Notes: generated from the letters alone by a model not told the origin. 64,000 nucleotides of DNA from Acidovorax sp. NCPPB 4044 (GCF_028069655.1 NZ_JAMCOS010000001.1:4494001-4558000), one strand, 5' to 3'. Counted from the first letter of the stretch, positions 1-7,906 are shown. Program-made: numbers and translations.

Positions 1-395
1 TCGCCAAGCTGCTGCGCCGCGCGCTGCGCAACCTGCTGGAGAACGCGCGCCGCTACAGCCAGGGCGAGATCACCGTGCACCTGCAGCGCGCGGGTGGCCA
101 TGCCGAGGTGCGCGTGTGCGACCACGGCCCGGGTGTGCCGCCGGCCCAGCGCGAGCGCATCTTCGAGCCGTTCTACCGCCTGCCGGGCGCGAGCGAGCGG
201 GCGGGCGGCGTGGGCCTGGGCCTCTCGCTGGTGCGCTCCATCGCCGAGCGGCACGGCGGCAGCGTGCGCTGCGAGGACCGGCCCGACGGGCAGAGCGGCG
301 CGTGCTTCGTGCTCTCGCTGCCGCTGGCGGGCGCCCCGGCACCGCAGGCCGGCATCCCCGCGCTGCACGCCCCGCCCATTCCGCCCGTTCCCTGA
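1..395 (+). CDS. Sensor histidine kinase, C-terminal fragment
   Basis: Only the last 130 or so residues are present; the gene starts before the window and is read from base 3. The fragment is the ATP-binding (HATPase_c) half of a two-component sensor kinase, which phosphorylates its own histidine and then a partner response regulator. Visible motifs in order are the N box (NLLENARRYS), the G1 box (DHGPGVP), the F box (FEPFYRL) and the G2 box (GVGLGLSLV). The tail after residue 110 is Ala/Pro-rich with no domain. The signal sensed and the partner regulator lie upstream, outside the window, so no specific name is justified. Confidence 0.93.
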   Translation, partial: AKLLRRALRNLLENARRYSQGEITVHLQRAGGHAEVRVCDHGPGVPPAQRERIFEPFYRLPGASERAGGVGLGLSLVRSIAERHGGSVRCEDRPDGQSGACFVLSLPLAGAPAPQAGIPALHAPPIPPVP

Positions 396-439
396 TCGGC
401 CCCCAGCCGAGGACCTGACCTGCCGCAGAGTCCACGGAA

Positions 440-1744
440 TCAGGGCCGCACCGGTGCGCCAAGCGGCCAGCGCCAGGCCATGAAGGCGAAGAGCGCGGCC
501 CCCAGCACCAATGCCGATGCGGCGGCCCCCAGGCCGAGCGTGAAGCCCGTCGCCTCGCTGGCCGTGTGGTGCAGCATCCAGGCCACCATCGGCGGGCCGG
601 CGATCTGCCCCACGCCGTAGGCGGCCGTGAGCAGGCCCGGGAAGCTGTCGCTCGCCTGCGGCCAGAGGCGCCGCGCCTCCTGCAGCGCGTAGAAGGTAAT
701 GGCGGTGAACGGCAGGCCCAGCACCAGGCTGCCCAACGCGAACCCCGCCGCCCCCGGCCACGCCAGGCCCAGGCCGATGGCGCCCGCCTGCACGAGGTAG
801 GCGGCCAGCAGCAGGTGGCGCCGGTCCCAGCGCGCAGGCGTGCGCGTGGAGAGCCAGGCCCCCAGCGCCACGCCGGCGCCGAAGATCGGCCAGAACAGGT
901 CCACCCAGACCGAGCCGGCCGGCAGCGCCGACCGGGCGATCACGGGCAGGAAGGTGGCGGTGACGATGTAGCCCAGCCCGGCCAGGCCGTACGCCACGGT
1001 GAGCAGCACGCGCGCCAGCACTTCGCCCTGCCCGCCGCCCGCCATGGGCGATGCCGCAGCCGCTGCCGCCGCCGTGGGCTGCGCGCCCTGCCGGACGGCC
1101 GCCGGGCCGGGCGCCTCCGGCGCACCGTGCACGACCGGCCACGCCGCCGCGCAGAGCACCACGGCCAGCACCCCGAACGCCGCCCAGCCGGCGGCAGCCG
1201 GCCAGCCGCCGGCCACCATCGCGCTGGCCGACAACCCCGTGAGCAGGATGCCGAGCCCCGGCCCGCAGAAGATCAGCCCGCCCAGCGCCGGTCTGCCCAG
1301 CGCCACGAGGCGCGCCATGCACCAGGCCGAAATGTTGAGGAAGACGAAGGCGCTGGTCACCCCGGCCAGGAACCGCAGCGTCGGCCACGCGCCCGGCACG
1401 GGCAGGGCCATCGCCAGCGTCAGCACGCCCGCCGCCGCCAGGCCCGCGCGCGCCATGCGCGCCGCCGGCCAGGCCCGGCCCGCGCGCCGCGCCCACCAGG
1501 GCAGCGCCATGCACAGCAGCGCGCCGAGCAGGTAGCCCAGGTAATTGGCCGTGGCGAGCCAGCTGCCGCCCGCGAGCGTGAGCGCGCCGTCCTGCAGCAT
1601 CATGGGCAGCAGTGGCGTGAAGGCGAAACGGCCGATGCCCATGGCCGCGCCCAGCGCCGCCATGCCGGCCAGCGCCACCGCCAGCGGGCTGTGCGCAGGC
1701 GGGGCGTGCGTGGCGCGGAGGTCGGAGGGCGGGAATGAATTCAT
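440..1744 (-). CDS. MFS transporter, YbfB/YjiJ-like
   Basis: A 434-residue integral membrane protein with about twelve hydrophobic segments, the usual length for the major facilitator superfamily. The first helix carries GAAMGIGRFAFTPLLP, which is typical of the YbfB/YjiJ group of uncharacterised transporters. A soluble Ala-rich loop near residues 205-240 separates the two six-helix halves. The start (MNSFPPSD) is 58 bases from the divergent LysR gene, an arrangement in which the LysR protein usually controls the transporter. The substrate cannot be read from sequence; efflux of a small organic compound is the common guess for this group. Confidence 0.85.
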   Translation of the reverse strand: MNSFPPSDLRATHAPPAHSPLAVALAGMAALGAAMGIGRFAFTPLLPMMLQDGALTLAGGSWLATANYLGYLLGALLCMALPWWARRAGRAWPAARMARAGLAAAGVLTLAMALPVPGAWPTLRFLAGVTSAFVFLNISAWCMARLVALGRPALGGLIFCGPGLGILLTGLSASAMVAGGWPAAAGWAAFGVLAVVLCAAAWPVVHGAPEAPGPAAVRQGAQPTAAAAAAASPMAGGGQGEVLARVLLTVAYGLAGLGYIVTATFLPVIARSALPAGSVWVDLFWPIFGAGVALGAWLSTRTPARWDRRHLLLAAYLVQAGAIGLGLAWPGAAGFALGSLVLGLPFTAITFYALQEARRLWPQASDSFPGLLTAAYGVGQIAGPPMVAWMLHHTASEATGFTLGLGAAASALVLGAALFAFMAWRWPLGAPVRP

Positions 1745-1768
1745 CTTATTTTGTGATCTAATTTTTAT

Positions 1769-1790
1769 AAATCATCTCACATCGAGATTT
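1769..1790. promoter_or_regulatory. Candidate LysR operator between divergent genes
   Basis: The 57-base gap between the MFS gene and the LysR gene is strikingly AT-rich and contains the interrupted inverted repeat AAATC-N12-GATTT. Its position between divergent starts fits a LysR-type operator, but the arms are short and the call is tentative. Confidence 0.35.
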
Positions 1791-1801
1791 CATACCTCCC
1801 C

Positions 1802-2674
1802 ATGGACCTCATCGCCCTCGAGATTTTCCGCGCCGTAGCCACCGAAGGCAGCGTCACGCGTGCGGCCGAGCGCCTGGGCCGCGCGCAGTCGAACGTGACT
1901 ACGCGCGTGCAGCAACTCGAAGAGCAGTTGGGTGCCACGCTGTTCCTGCGGGAGGGGCGCGGCATGGTGCTCACGCCCGAGGGCGAAACCCTGCTGGGCT
2001 ATGCGCAGCGGCTGCTCGCGCTGGCGGACGAGGCGGCGCAGGCCGTGCACCCGGGCCGGCCCGGCGGCCGGCTGCGGCTGGGCGCCATGGAGAGCACGGC
2101 CGCCGCGCGGCTGCCCGGCCCGCTGGCCGCGCTGCATGCGCGCTGGCCCGGGGTGCGCATCGAACTGTGCACCGGCCCCTCGCGCGCCCTGGTGGACCAG
2201 GTGCGCACGCACGCACTCGACGCGGCGCTGGTGGCCTGGCCGCCGCCAGGCCTCGATGCGGCCACGGACGCGCTGGAAACCACCCCCGTGGTCACCGAGG
2301 CGCTGCAGCTCGCGCTGCCGGCCGCGCACGGCCCGGTGGCCTGCCCGGCCGACCTTGCCGTCGATACCCTGGCCGCCTTCGCGCCCGGGTGCACCTACCG
2401 CCGCATGGGGGAGGACTATCTCGCGCGGCGCTCACCGGACGGCACGCCGCCGCAGGTGCTGGAACTCGCCTCCTACCACGCCATCCTGGCGTGCGTGGCT
2501 GCGGGCCGCTGCGCGGCCGTGGTGCCGCAGGCGGTGATCGATCTCATGCGCGATCCACCCCCCGTGCGGCTGGTGCCGATGGGCGAGTGCGCCACGCTGC
2601 TCGTGCAGCGGCGTGGCTACCGCTCGGCGGCGCTGGACGCACTGCGCGCGGCACTGCGGGGACCGGGCGGCTGA
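1802..2674 (+). CDS. LysR-family transcriptional regulator
   Basis: A 290-residue protein of normal LysR length. The N-terminal winged helix-turn-helix (about residues 1-60) contains the hallmark pattern FRAVATEGSVTRAAERLGRAQSNVTTRVQQLE, quoted here only as a region at residues 9-40. An effector-binding domain of the periplasmic-binding-protein fold follows from about residue 90. It is transcribed away from the MFS transporter at 440-1744 and probably regulates it. The inducer is unknown. The ATG is supported by the usual MDLIALEIF-type LysR start. Confidence 0.93.
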   Translation: MDLIALEIFRAVATEGSVTRAAERLGRAQSNVTTRVQQLEEQLGATLFLREGRGMVLTPEGETLLGYAQRLLALADEAAQAVHPGRPGGRLRLGAMESTAAARLPGPLAALHARWPGVRIELCTGPSRALVDQVRTHALDAALVAWPPPGLDAATDALETTPVVTEALQLALPAAHGPVACPADLAVDTLAAFAPGCTYRRMGEDYLARRSPDGTPPQVLELASYHAILACVAAGRCAAVVPQAVIDLMRDPPPVRLVPMGECATLLVQRRGYRSAALDALRAALRGPGG

Positions 2675-2990
2675 AGGCCTTTCTGGCCGGGAAGGCGCAT
2701 GGACGCGCTTTCCGCGCAAGCCGCATCTACCTCCAGAGACCGGGCCGTGGCAAGGGACTGTCCATAAACAATCGTTAGGCACCGGTTCCAGAACGGCGTT
2801 CGTGGCTTGCGCATGGTTTCCAGCCATCGACCACTGGGCCTGCGGCGCCGTACCCAACTTCGTGCCCCGGGAGTTGTTAAGCGTGTGGTGGGCCGAGTGC
2901 TACACGAAGCTGGGTGCGTTCGCGCTCGTTTGCCTTTCCGGTTACACGGTGAATCCATTCGTGCGTAGTTGAGCCGCAGAAGTGAGTTCA
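2675..2990. other. Intergenic stretch at edge of low-GC patch
   Basis: About 315 bases without a convincing gene. Base composition falls progressively from the GC-rich LysR gene towards the low-GC patch that follows. The only structured element seen is the long inverted repeat at 2852-2915. No PIP box was found here. Confidence 0.6.
2852..2915. repeat. 13-bp inverted repeat with 38-nt loop
   Basis: ACCCAACTTCGTG at 2852-2864 is matched by CACGAAGCTGGGT at 2903-2915, so the arms pair at 12 of 13 positions. There is no T-run after it, so it is not an obvious intrinsic terminator. It lies just before the low-GC patch and could be the remains of a mobile or recombination element; the function is unknown. 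Confidence 0.5.
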
Positions 2991-3311
2991 ATGATCCAAA
3001 GCTTTTCTGAGAAAGCGCTGGACGCGAGAGGTGCATTGGCCACCGCACGAGTCTTGCAATTTTTCGATCCTATTCAAGGCAATGAGCATGAGATCCACGC
3101 ATGGTGGATGGCATATGCCCTCGGCTTCCAGTATTCGGCCACAGACATTCCCCCTGTATTTTTTTCAGGCGAAACCACGTTGATGCTTGGCTGGATGCAG
3201 GGGCCATTCGACGCCAGACCCACGTTTTCAGTGAAGGCCTCAGCCTCGGAAATGCTCAGGCGTATTTCGTATGAAGCCGTGCAAAGGTCATCGCTCCGCC
3301 AACTTCGGTAA
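2991..3311 (+). CDS. Small hypothetical protein in low-GC patch
   Basis: I do not recognise this 106-residue product. It starts MIQSFSEKALDARG and has an aromatic-rich middle (HAWWMAYALGFQY) and a basic tail (SSLRQLR). No signal peptide or membrane helix is evident. ATG at 2991 is preferred over GTG at 2982 because an AAGTGAG purine stretch sits just before it. Its last codons overlap the PIP box of the downstream effector gene, so its 3' end and the effector promoter share DNA. It may be a fragment of a longer gene truncated when the patch was assembled. It is basic rather than acidic, so it does not resemble a type III chaperone. Confidence 0.45.
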   Translation: MIQSFSEKALDARGALATARVLQFFDPIQGNEHEIHAWWMAYALGFQYSATDIPPVFFSGETTLMLGWMQGPFDARPTFSVKASASEMLRRISYEAVQRSSLRQLR

Positions 3312-3365
3312 ATGCACAAAGTGTTCGTTTGTCCAATGCCGTTCCGTTTACGCCCTACCTAGAGT
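3304..3365 (+). promoter_or_regulatory. Hrp promoter: PIP box plus -10 box
   Basis: TTCGG (3304-3308), exactly 15 bases, then TTCGT (3324-3328) form a perfect plant-inducible-promoter box (TTCGB-N15-TTCGB). Thirty-one bases further on is TAGAGT (3360-3365), matching the YANNNT -10 box that must lie 30-32 bases from a PIP box. The effector ATG follows at 3392, with AAGGA at 3381-3385 as ribosome binding site. In Xanthomonas, Ralstonia and Acidovorax such promoters are switched on by HrpX/HrpB-type AraC regulators together with the type III secretion system. Confidence 0.9.
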
Positions 3366-3391
3366 CTCAATTTTTTCTATAAGGAATCGAA

Positions 3392-4009
3392 ATGGGCAAC
3401 TCTTGTTGTACGCCTTCTGCATCCAGCAGTGGCCAAATCAGCCGTCAAAATTACACCCCTGCCGAATCCAGCCGGCCCTCGACAGAAGTGCCGCGACGCA
3501 GCAGCAGCCATTCCGGTGCGACCTCACTGCCCATCAGTCCTCGGCGCAGCAGCACCAGCAGCGAGGAAGCCGCCGACAATTTCAGTGGCTTGCCGACCGA
3601 TGTGCAGCACCACATCGGCAGTTTGTTGCCCAGAACGACGCGATCTGCGCTTCGGCAAACGTCGCAAACCATCAACCAGGCGCTCCCGCGTAATGAACGG
3701 GATGTGATGCACCCCATCGAAGGGGTCCATGCCTTGCTGGACATGCATCAAGGCACGCCGATTGGTGAAGTGTCTCTGGCAGTGGGCCGCGCCATTCAGG
3801 CGGCGCAAAACCTTCAGGATTGGCAAAGCAGAGGCAGGCTGCTGGTAGCAGCACGGCACACGGTTCAGCAGTTCGACGACCATCCCGATCAGGCGCAAAT
3901 GCTGCAGCAAATCGAAACCGCTGTGCAGGCCAGTGGATTGACTGCAGCGCAATGGAGTCGCACCAATGGAATATTTACCCAAATGCTCCACGCCCGGGGG
4001 AATGCCTGA
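3392..4009 (+). CDS. Probable type III effector: lipidated, F-box-like
   Basis: A 205-residue protein with no Sec signal. The start MGNSCC fits the eukaryotic N-myristoylation pattern (Gly2, Cys6 in the small-residue position), with two cysteines for palmitoylation; AvrPto and HopF2 start similarly (MGNIC). Residues 7-60 are very rich in Ser/Pro/Thr, as type III secretion leaders are. Residues 67-98 read like an F-box (LPTDVQHHIGSLLP, then LRQTSQTI), the motif that binds host Skp1 in GALA-type effectors. The remaining roughly 100 residues are helical and unrecognised. The gene has a perfect PIP box and -10 box, an AAGGA ribosome site, and low GC relative to its neighbours. Secretion, membrane targeting and ubiquitin-ligase hijacking are inferred from these features together; no enzyme motif is seen. 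Confidence 0.82.
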   Translation: MGNSCCTPSASSSGQISRQNYTPAESSRPSTEVPRRSSSHSGATSLPISPRRSSTSSEEAADNFSGLPTDVQHHIGSLLPRTTRSALRQTSQTINQALPRNERDVMHPIEGVHALLDMHQGTPIGEVSLAVGRAIQAAQNLQDWQSRGRLLVAARHTVQQFDDHPDQAQMLQQIETAVQASGLTAAQWSRTNGIFTQMLHARGNA

Positions 4010-4149
4010 TCGCGGGGGTCATCTCCGCGTCTCAAAGGTTTCTTTGCAAACTCCACAGATCAGCATCAACCCCGGCTTGCCCCACACCTGTTTATCGCAC
4101 GGGCTACCGTATCTGGTGCGGTCGATTCATTGACTGCGGCCGGTTTGAA

Positions 4150-4988
4150 CTCTGCCGCAATCCCTCGCTCGGTGCCGCTGGATTGACCAAGCTGGCCATC
4201 ACGGCGATCGACAGCGCCGGCACGCTGCCGCCCCTCACCGAAACGGCCAAGTTCATGCCCATGCTCCCCCGGCCCGCATGATCGATGCCTGGGAGCGGTA
4301 CATCGACGCCTGGCTGGCCGCGGGCCTCGCCCCTCCGCCCTGCTTCGACCGGGTGCGCGACAACTACCAGCCGCCGCCCAACGGCATGGACGGCCTGTTC
4401 ATGGGCCCGGTGATCACCGCCAACGGCCCCCCGCCGCGCGGCTACCACCTCGAATCCTTCATCCACCACCGCGGGCCGATGCCGCTGGACGCGCACCTGC
4501 AGCTCAAGCTCAATTGGCATGCCGGCCTGCTGGAAGAGATCAAGGTGGACAGCCAGGTGGTGCTCGAATGCCTCGACCCGCGCATCGCCTACGGCGCCTC
4601 GGTGATCGAGTTCGTGCTGCTGGAGCGATTGTTCCGCTACCCGCTGCAGCCCGACGTGCAGCGCAACTTCGACTCCGGCACGGGCGTGTTCCTGTTCGAG
4701 TGGCTCACGGAACACGGCGCCATCACGGTGGACGGTGCCCGCATCACCGCCTTCGACCGCGAGGCCATCTATGGCGCGCTGCGTTCACTGGTGGAAACCA
4801 TCGAGGCCCTGGAGCGCTGCGCGCGCGGCGAGGACTACAAGGCGCTGGCGCGGCAGTTCGTGCACCGCTACCTGCGCCCGCCCAGCCAGGAAGGCGACCG
4901 CTTCGACATCCCGCCGCGCATGCGCGCCGTCCTCGACGCGGCGCACCGGCCCGGGCGCGAGCTGCAGTTCGCGGACCTGGCCTACTGA
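4150..4988 (+). pseudogene. DUF6421-like gene, 5'-truncated and frame-broken
   Basis: The main open frame (4278-4988, 236 residues, MIDAWERYID) resembles the C-terminal half of DUF6421 proteins (HLESFIHHRG, LQLKLNWHAGLLEEIK, RNFDSGTG), which from memory are about twice as long. The preceding stretch of the family (GLTKLAITAIDSAGTLPPL, then MPMLPRPA) lies in a different frame ending at TGA 4279-4281, which overlaps the ATG of the downstream part as ATGA. Upstream of about 4150 the similarity stops and the low-GC effector patch begins. The simplest reading is an old gene cut by arrival of the patch and then frameshifted. The downstream half could still be translated. The left boundary is approximate and the family assignment is from memory. 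Confidence 0.6.
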
Positions 4989-5079
4989 AACGGACACCGA
5001 AACGGACCGCACCCGTTGCACCGGCCCCGCACGCCGGGCGCTGCGCCGGGCGGCGGCCCTGCCTGCGAGGAGAGAGACC

Positions 5080-5946
5080 ATGAGCGACCTGGCCCGGACC
5101 GTCCGGCACATCTGGCTGGACGGAGAGATCGTGGCGGGCGACACCGCCCGCCTGCACGTGCTGAGCCACGGGCTGCATTACGCGCAGAGCGTGTTCGAAG
5201 GCATCCGCGTCTACCACGGCGAGCCCTTCCGGCTGCGCGAGCACAACCAGCGGCTGATCGATTCGGCCCGGCTGATCGGGTTCGACCTGCCCTTCGGCGC
5301 CGACACGCTGGACCGCGCCACCCTGGATCTGCTGCGCTGCGAAGGCGTGCGCACCGGCTACATCCGCCCGGTGGCGTGGCTGGGCAGCGAGACGCTGTCG
5401 ATGCTGCCCACGGGCGCCACGCCGCATGTGGCGATCGCGGCCTGGGACTGGCCCGACATCTTCGGCCCGCAGGCGCGCCGCGAGGGCATCACGCTTGCGG
5501 TGTCGGAGTGGCTGCGCCCGGGCCCGGCCTCCACGCCCGTGCAGGCTAAGTGCGCCGGCAACTACGCACTGGCGGTGCTGAGCCGGCATTCGTCGGAACG
5601 CAAGGGGGCCGACGACGCGCTGCTGCTGGACGCGCAGGGCCACGTCGCCGAATCGACCGGCGCCAACCTGTTCATGGTGCGCGGGGGCGTGCTGGTCACA
5701 CCGCCGCCCGACTACGTGCTCAACGGCATCACGCGGCAGGCCGTGTTCGGCATCGCGCAGGCCTTGGGGCTCCCGGTGGAGGAGCGCACCGTGCCGCTGC
5801 AGGAGCTGTGGGCGGCCAACGAGGTGTTCCTGTGCGGCACCGCCTATGAGATCCAGCCCGTGCGCGCCATCGACGCGCACACCTTCGCGGTGGGCGAGGT
5901 GTCGCGCGCCGTGTCGGATCGCTACCGGGCCATGGTCGGGGCCTGA
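5080..5946 (+). CDS. Class IV aminotransferase, IlvE-like (paralogue 1)
   Basis: A 288-residue PLP enzyme of fold type IV, the length of branched-chain aminotransferases. These move the amino group between glutamate and Val/Leu/Ile. The PLP lysine is K157 in QAKCAGNY, where most IlvE proteins have GG instead of AG. HYAQSVFEGIR (residues 33-43) forms the usual N-terminal motif and ESTGANLF the phosphate-side motif. The ATG at 5080 follows a GCGAGGAGAGAGA ribosome site. A more canonical IlvE is encoded at 13832-14770, so this copy may prefer another substrate (a D-amino acid or aminodeoxychorismate-type reaction cannot be excluded). Confidence 0.85.
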   Translation: MSDLARTVRHIWLDGEIVAGDTARLHVLSHGLHYAQSVFEGIRVYHGEPFRLREHNQRLIDSARLIGFDLPFGADTLDRATLDLLRCEGVRTGYIRPVAWLGSETLSMLPTGATPHVAIAAWDWPDIFGPQARREGITLAVSEWLRPGPASTPVQAKCAGNYALAVLSRHSSERKGADDALLLDAQGHVAESTGANLFMVRGGVLVTPPPDYVLNGITRQAVFGIAQALGLPVEERTVPLQELWAANEVFLCGTAYEIQPVRAIDAHTFAVGEVSRAVSDRYRAMVGA

Positions 5947-6057
5947 CCGGGCCGGCCGCCGGGCCCGCCCTCCCCGGTGCGTAGTCGCCCGGACTGGATG
6001 ACCGGGGGCCCCGCCGACATACTCCGGGGCACCCCCACCCGCTCCAGGAGACGCCCC

Positions 6058-7134
6058 ATGCCCGCCTTGCTGCCATCCACCCTCGGCCTGCGCCTGCCCG
6101 TGTTCCAGGGCCCCATGACGGGCGCCGACACACCGGCCCTCGCCGCCGCGGTCTCGGAGGCCGGCGGCCTGGGCATGCTGGGCTGCGGCATGCGCTCGCC
6201 CGCCGCCATGGCAGACGCCGCAGCCGAGGTGCGGCGCCGCACCGATCGGCCTTTCGGCATGAACCTCTTCGTGCAGGACACCCCCCGGCCCGACGACGCC
6301 ACGGTGCAGGCCGCGCTCGCGCGGCTCGCACCGCTCTACGCGCGCTTCGGCCTGGAGCCTGCCGTGCCCGCGCAGTGGTGCGAAGACTTCGCGGCCCAAT
6401 TCGAGGCGCTGCTGCAGGCCCGCCCGGCCGTGGCGAGCTTCACCTTCGGCATCCTCCCGGCGGCGCAGGTCGAGCGGCTGCATACCGCGGGCTGCACGGT
6501 GGTGGGCACGGCCACCACCGTGGCGGAAGCGCGCGCCTGGGAGGCCGTGGGCGCCGATGCGGTCTGCGCCTCGGGGCTCGAGGCCGGCGGCCACCGCGGC
6601 ACCTTCCTGGGCGGCTTCGACGCCGCGATGGTCGGCACGCTGGCGCTGGTGCCCCAGTGCGTGGACGCCCTCGCCATCCCCGTGGTCGCGGCGGGCGGCA
6701 TCATGGACGGCCGCGGCATCGCCGCCGCGCTGGCCCTGGGCGCACAGGCGGTGCAGATGGGCACCGCCTTCCTGGTGTGCGACGAATCGGGCATCGCCCC
6801 CGCCTACCGCCAGGCCCTGGCCACCGCGCGCGAGACCGACACCCGCACCACGCGCACGATCTCGGGCCGCCCTGCGCGCGGCATCGTCAACGCGATGATG
6901 GACACGCTGGCCGCCGACGAAGACGCCGTGCCGGCCTACCCCGTGCAGAACGCGCTCACCGGCGCGCTGCGCAAGGCCGCGGCGGCCCAGGGCGATGCGC
7001 AGTACCTCTCGCTCTGGGCCGGCCAGGGCGTCGCGCTCGCCCGGCCCCAGCCCGCCGCCGCGCTCGTCGAGCGCCTGGAAGCCGAATGGCGCGCCGCAGC
7101 GGGCCGGGCGGCACGGAACGCGGCAGCGCCCTGA
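6058..7134 (+). CDS. Nitronate monooxygenase-like flavoprotein
   Basis: A 358-residue TIM-barrel flavoenzyme of the nitronate monooxygenase/2-nitropropane dioxygenase family, which uses FMN and O2 to oxidise alkyl nitronates. Seen in order: an N-terminal FQGPMTGADTPALAAA strand, the SGLEAGGHRG FMN-phosphate loop at about residues 172-181, and the barrel segment VVAAGGIMDGRG followed by GAQAVQMGTAFL, all family hallmarks. The start codon follows CAGGAG with an 8-base gap. The neighbours do not suggest a pathway, and some family members are instead NAD(P)H:quinone reductases, so the substrate is uncertain. Confidence 0.87.
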   Translation: MPALLPSTLGLRLPVFQGPMTGADTPALAAAVSEAGGLGMLGCGMRSPAAMADAAAEVRRRTDRPFGMNLFVQDTPRPDDATVQAALARLAPLYARFGLEPAVPAQWCEDFAAQFEALLQARPAVASFTFGILPAAQVERLHTAGCTVVGTATTVAEARAWEAVGADAVCASGLEAGGHRGTFLGGFDAAMVGTLALVPQCVDALAIPVVAAGGIMDGRGIAAALALGAQAVQMGTAFLVCDESGIAPAYRQALATARETDTRTTRTISGRPARGIVNAMMDTLAADEDAVPAYPVQNALTGALRKAAAAQGDAQYLSLWAGQGVALARPQPAAALVERLEAEWRAAAGRAARNAAAP

Positions 7135-7165
7135 CCGGGGCATGCTTCACCCAGGCGCCATCGGA

Positions 7166-7230
7166 TTGCTATGTTTTTAATAGCGAACTATTGAATGAAC
7201 CCGGCGGCATGATGGTGAAAACGCTGGAAA
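7166..7230 (+). repeat. Dispersed palindromic repeat, copy 1
   Basis: TTGCTATGTTTTTAATAGC forms a small AT-rich hairpin. The family tail follows: GAACTATTGAATG, then CCGGCGGCATG, then an A-run. It lies between the nitronate monooxygenase gene and the GbsR operon. Six other copies are listed in this annotation. Confidence 0.85.
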
Positions 7231-7273
7231 CCTGCTGGCAGGAAGGTCCTGAAGCGACCCTTTGAAACTTACT

Positions 7274-7318
7274 GAATTTTTAGTATTTACTGAAAATTCA
7301 AACATTCAAAGGTACAAT
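7274..7318 (+). promoter_or_regulatory. GbsR/cyd promoter with 11-bp inverted-repeat operator
   Basis: GAATTTTTAGT (7274-7284) and ACTGAAAATTC (7289-7299) are inverted 11-base arms with one mismatch and a 4-base spacer, a good dimeric MarR/GbsR-type operator. A TACAAT -10 element (7313-7318) follows at a distance at which the operator would cover the -35 region. The -10 box is only 8 bases from the ATG at 7327 and no Shine-Dalgarno sequence is visible, so the transcript may be nearly leaderless. Confidence 0.6.
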
Positions 7319-7326
7319 TCACCTCC

Positions 7327-7902
7327 ATGACCTATGTCAAACCGCTTCCTCCCCTGAACCGGCAGTTCGTCTCCCATTTCGGCGAAATGGGCAGCCGGTG
7401 GGGCATCAACCGCACGGTGGGCCAGATGTATGCGCTCATCTTCCTGTCACCGCGGCCGATCAACGCCGACGAGATCGCCGAAACGCTGGAGTGCTCGCGG
7501 TCCAACGTGAGCATGGGGCTGAAGGAGCTGCAGGCCTGGCGCCTCGTGAAGCTCAGCCACCTGCCCGGCGACCGGCGCGAGTACTTCGAGGCGCCCAAGG
7601 ACGTGTGGGAGATCTTCCGCGTGCTGGCCGAGGAACGCCGCCGTCGCGAGATCGAGCCCACGCTGTCGATGCTGCGCATGGCCCTGCTGGAGCAGCCCGG
7701 CTCGGAGGATGAGCGCCACGCGCAGGAACGCATGCGCGAAATGCACGACCTGATCGACCGGCTCATGACGTGGTTCGACGACGTGCAGCGCCTCGCGCCC
7801 GAAACCGCGATCCAGCTCATGGGCATGGGCACGGCGGTCACCCGCGTGCTCGAATTCAAGGACCGCCTCACGGGCAAGGGCTCGACAGGCAAGGGCGCGT
7901 AG
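7327..7902 (+). CDS. GbsR/MarR-type transcriptional regulator
   Basis: A 191-residue winged-helix protein of the GbsR group (related to MarR). Residues about 55-85 (ADEIAETLECSRSNVSMGLK) carry the helix-turn-helix, the wing follows (LPGDRREYFEAP), and the C-terminal half is a helical dimerisation region. It is four bases upstream of cydA and clearly in the same operon, so it probably autoregulates and controls the terminal oxidase. The inverted repeat at 7274-7299 is its likely binding site. The start is fixed by the conserved PLNRQFVSHFGEMG segment close to the N-terminus. Confidence 0.9.
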   Translation: MTYVKPLPPLNRQFVSHFGEMGSRWGINRTVGQMYALIFLSPRPINADEIAETLECSRSNVSMGLKELQAWRLVKLSHLPGDRREYFEAPKDVWEIFRVLAEERRRREIEPTLSMLRMALLEQPGSEDERHAQERMREMHDLIDRLMTWFDDVQRLAPETAIQLMGMGTAVTRVLEFKDRLTGKGSTGKGA

Positions 7903-7906
7903 GGCC

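Noticed and set aside
2852..2915. Integron attC site
   Set aside because: The left end fits RYYYAAC, but the right end reads GCTGGGT rather than GTTRRRY, and no integrase or cassette array is seen.
4744..7143. Large antisense reading frame (799 codons)
   Set aside because: High GC creates long shadow frames; it has no start context or protein-like motifs and opposes clear genes for an aminotransferase and a flavoenzyme.
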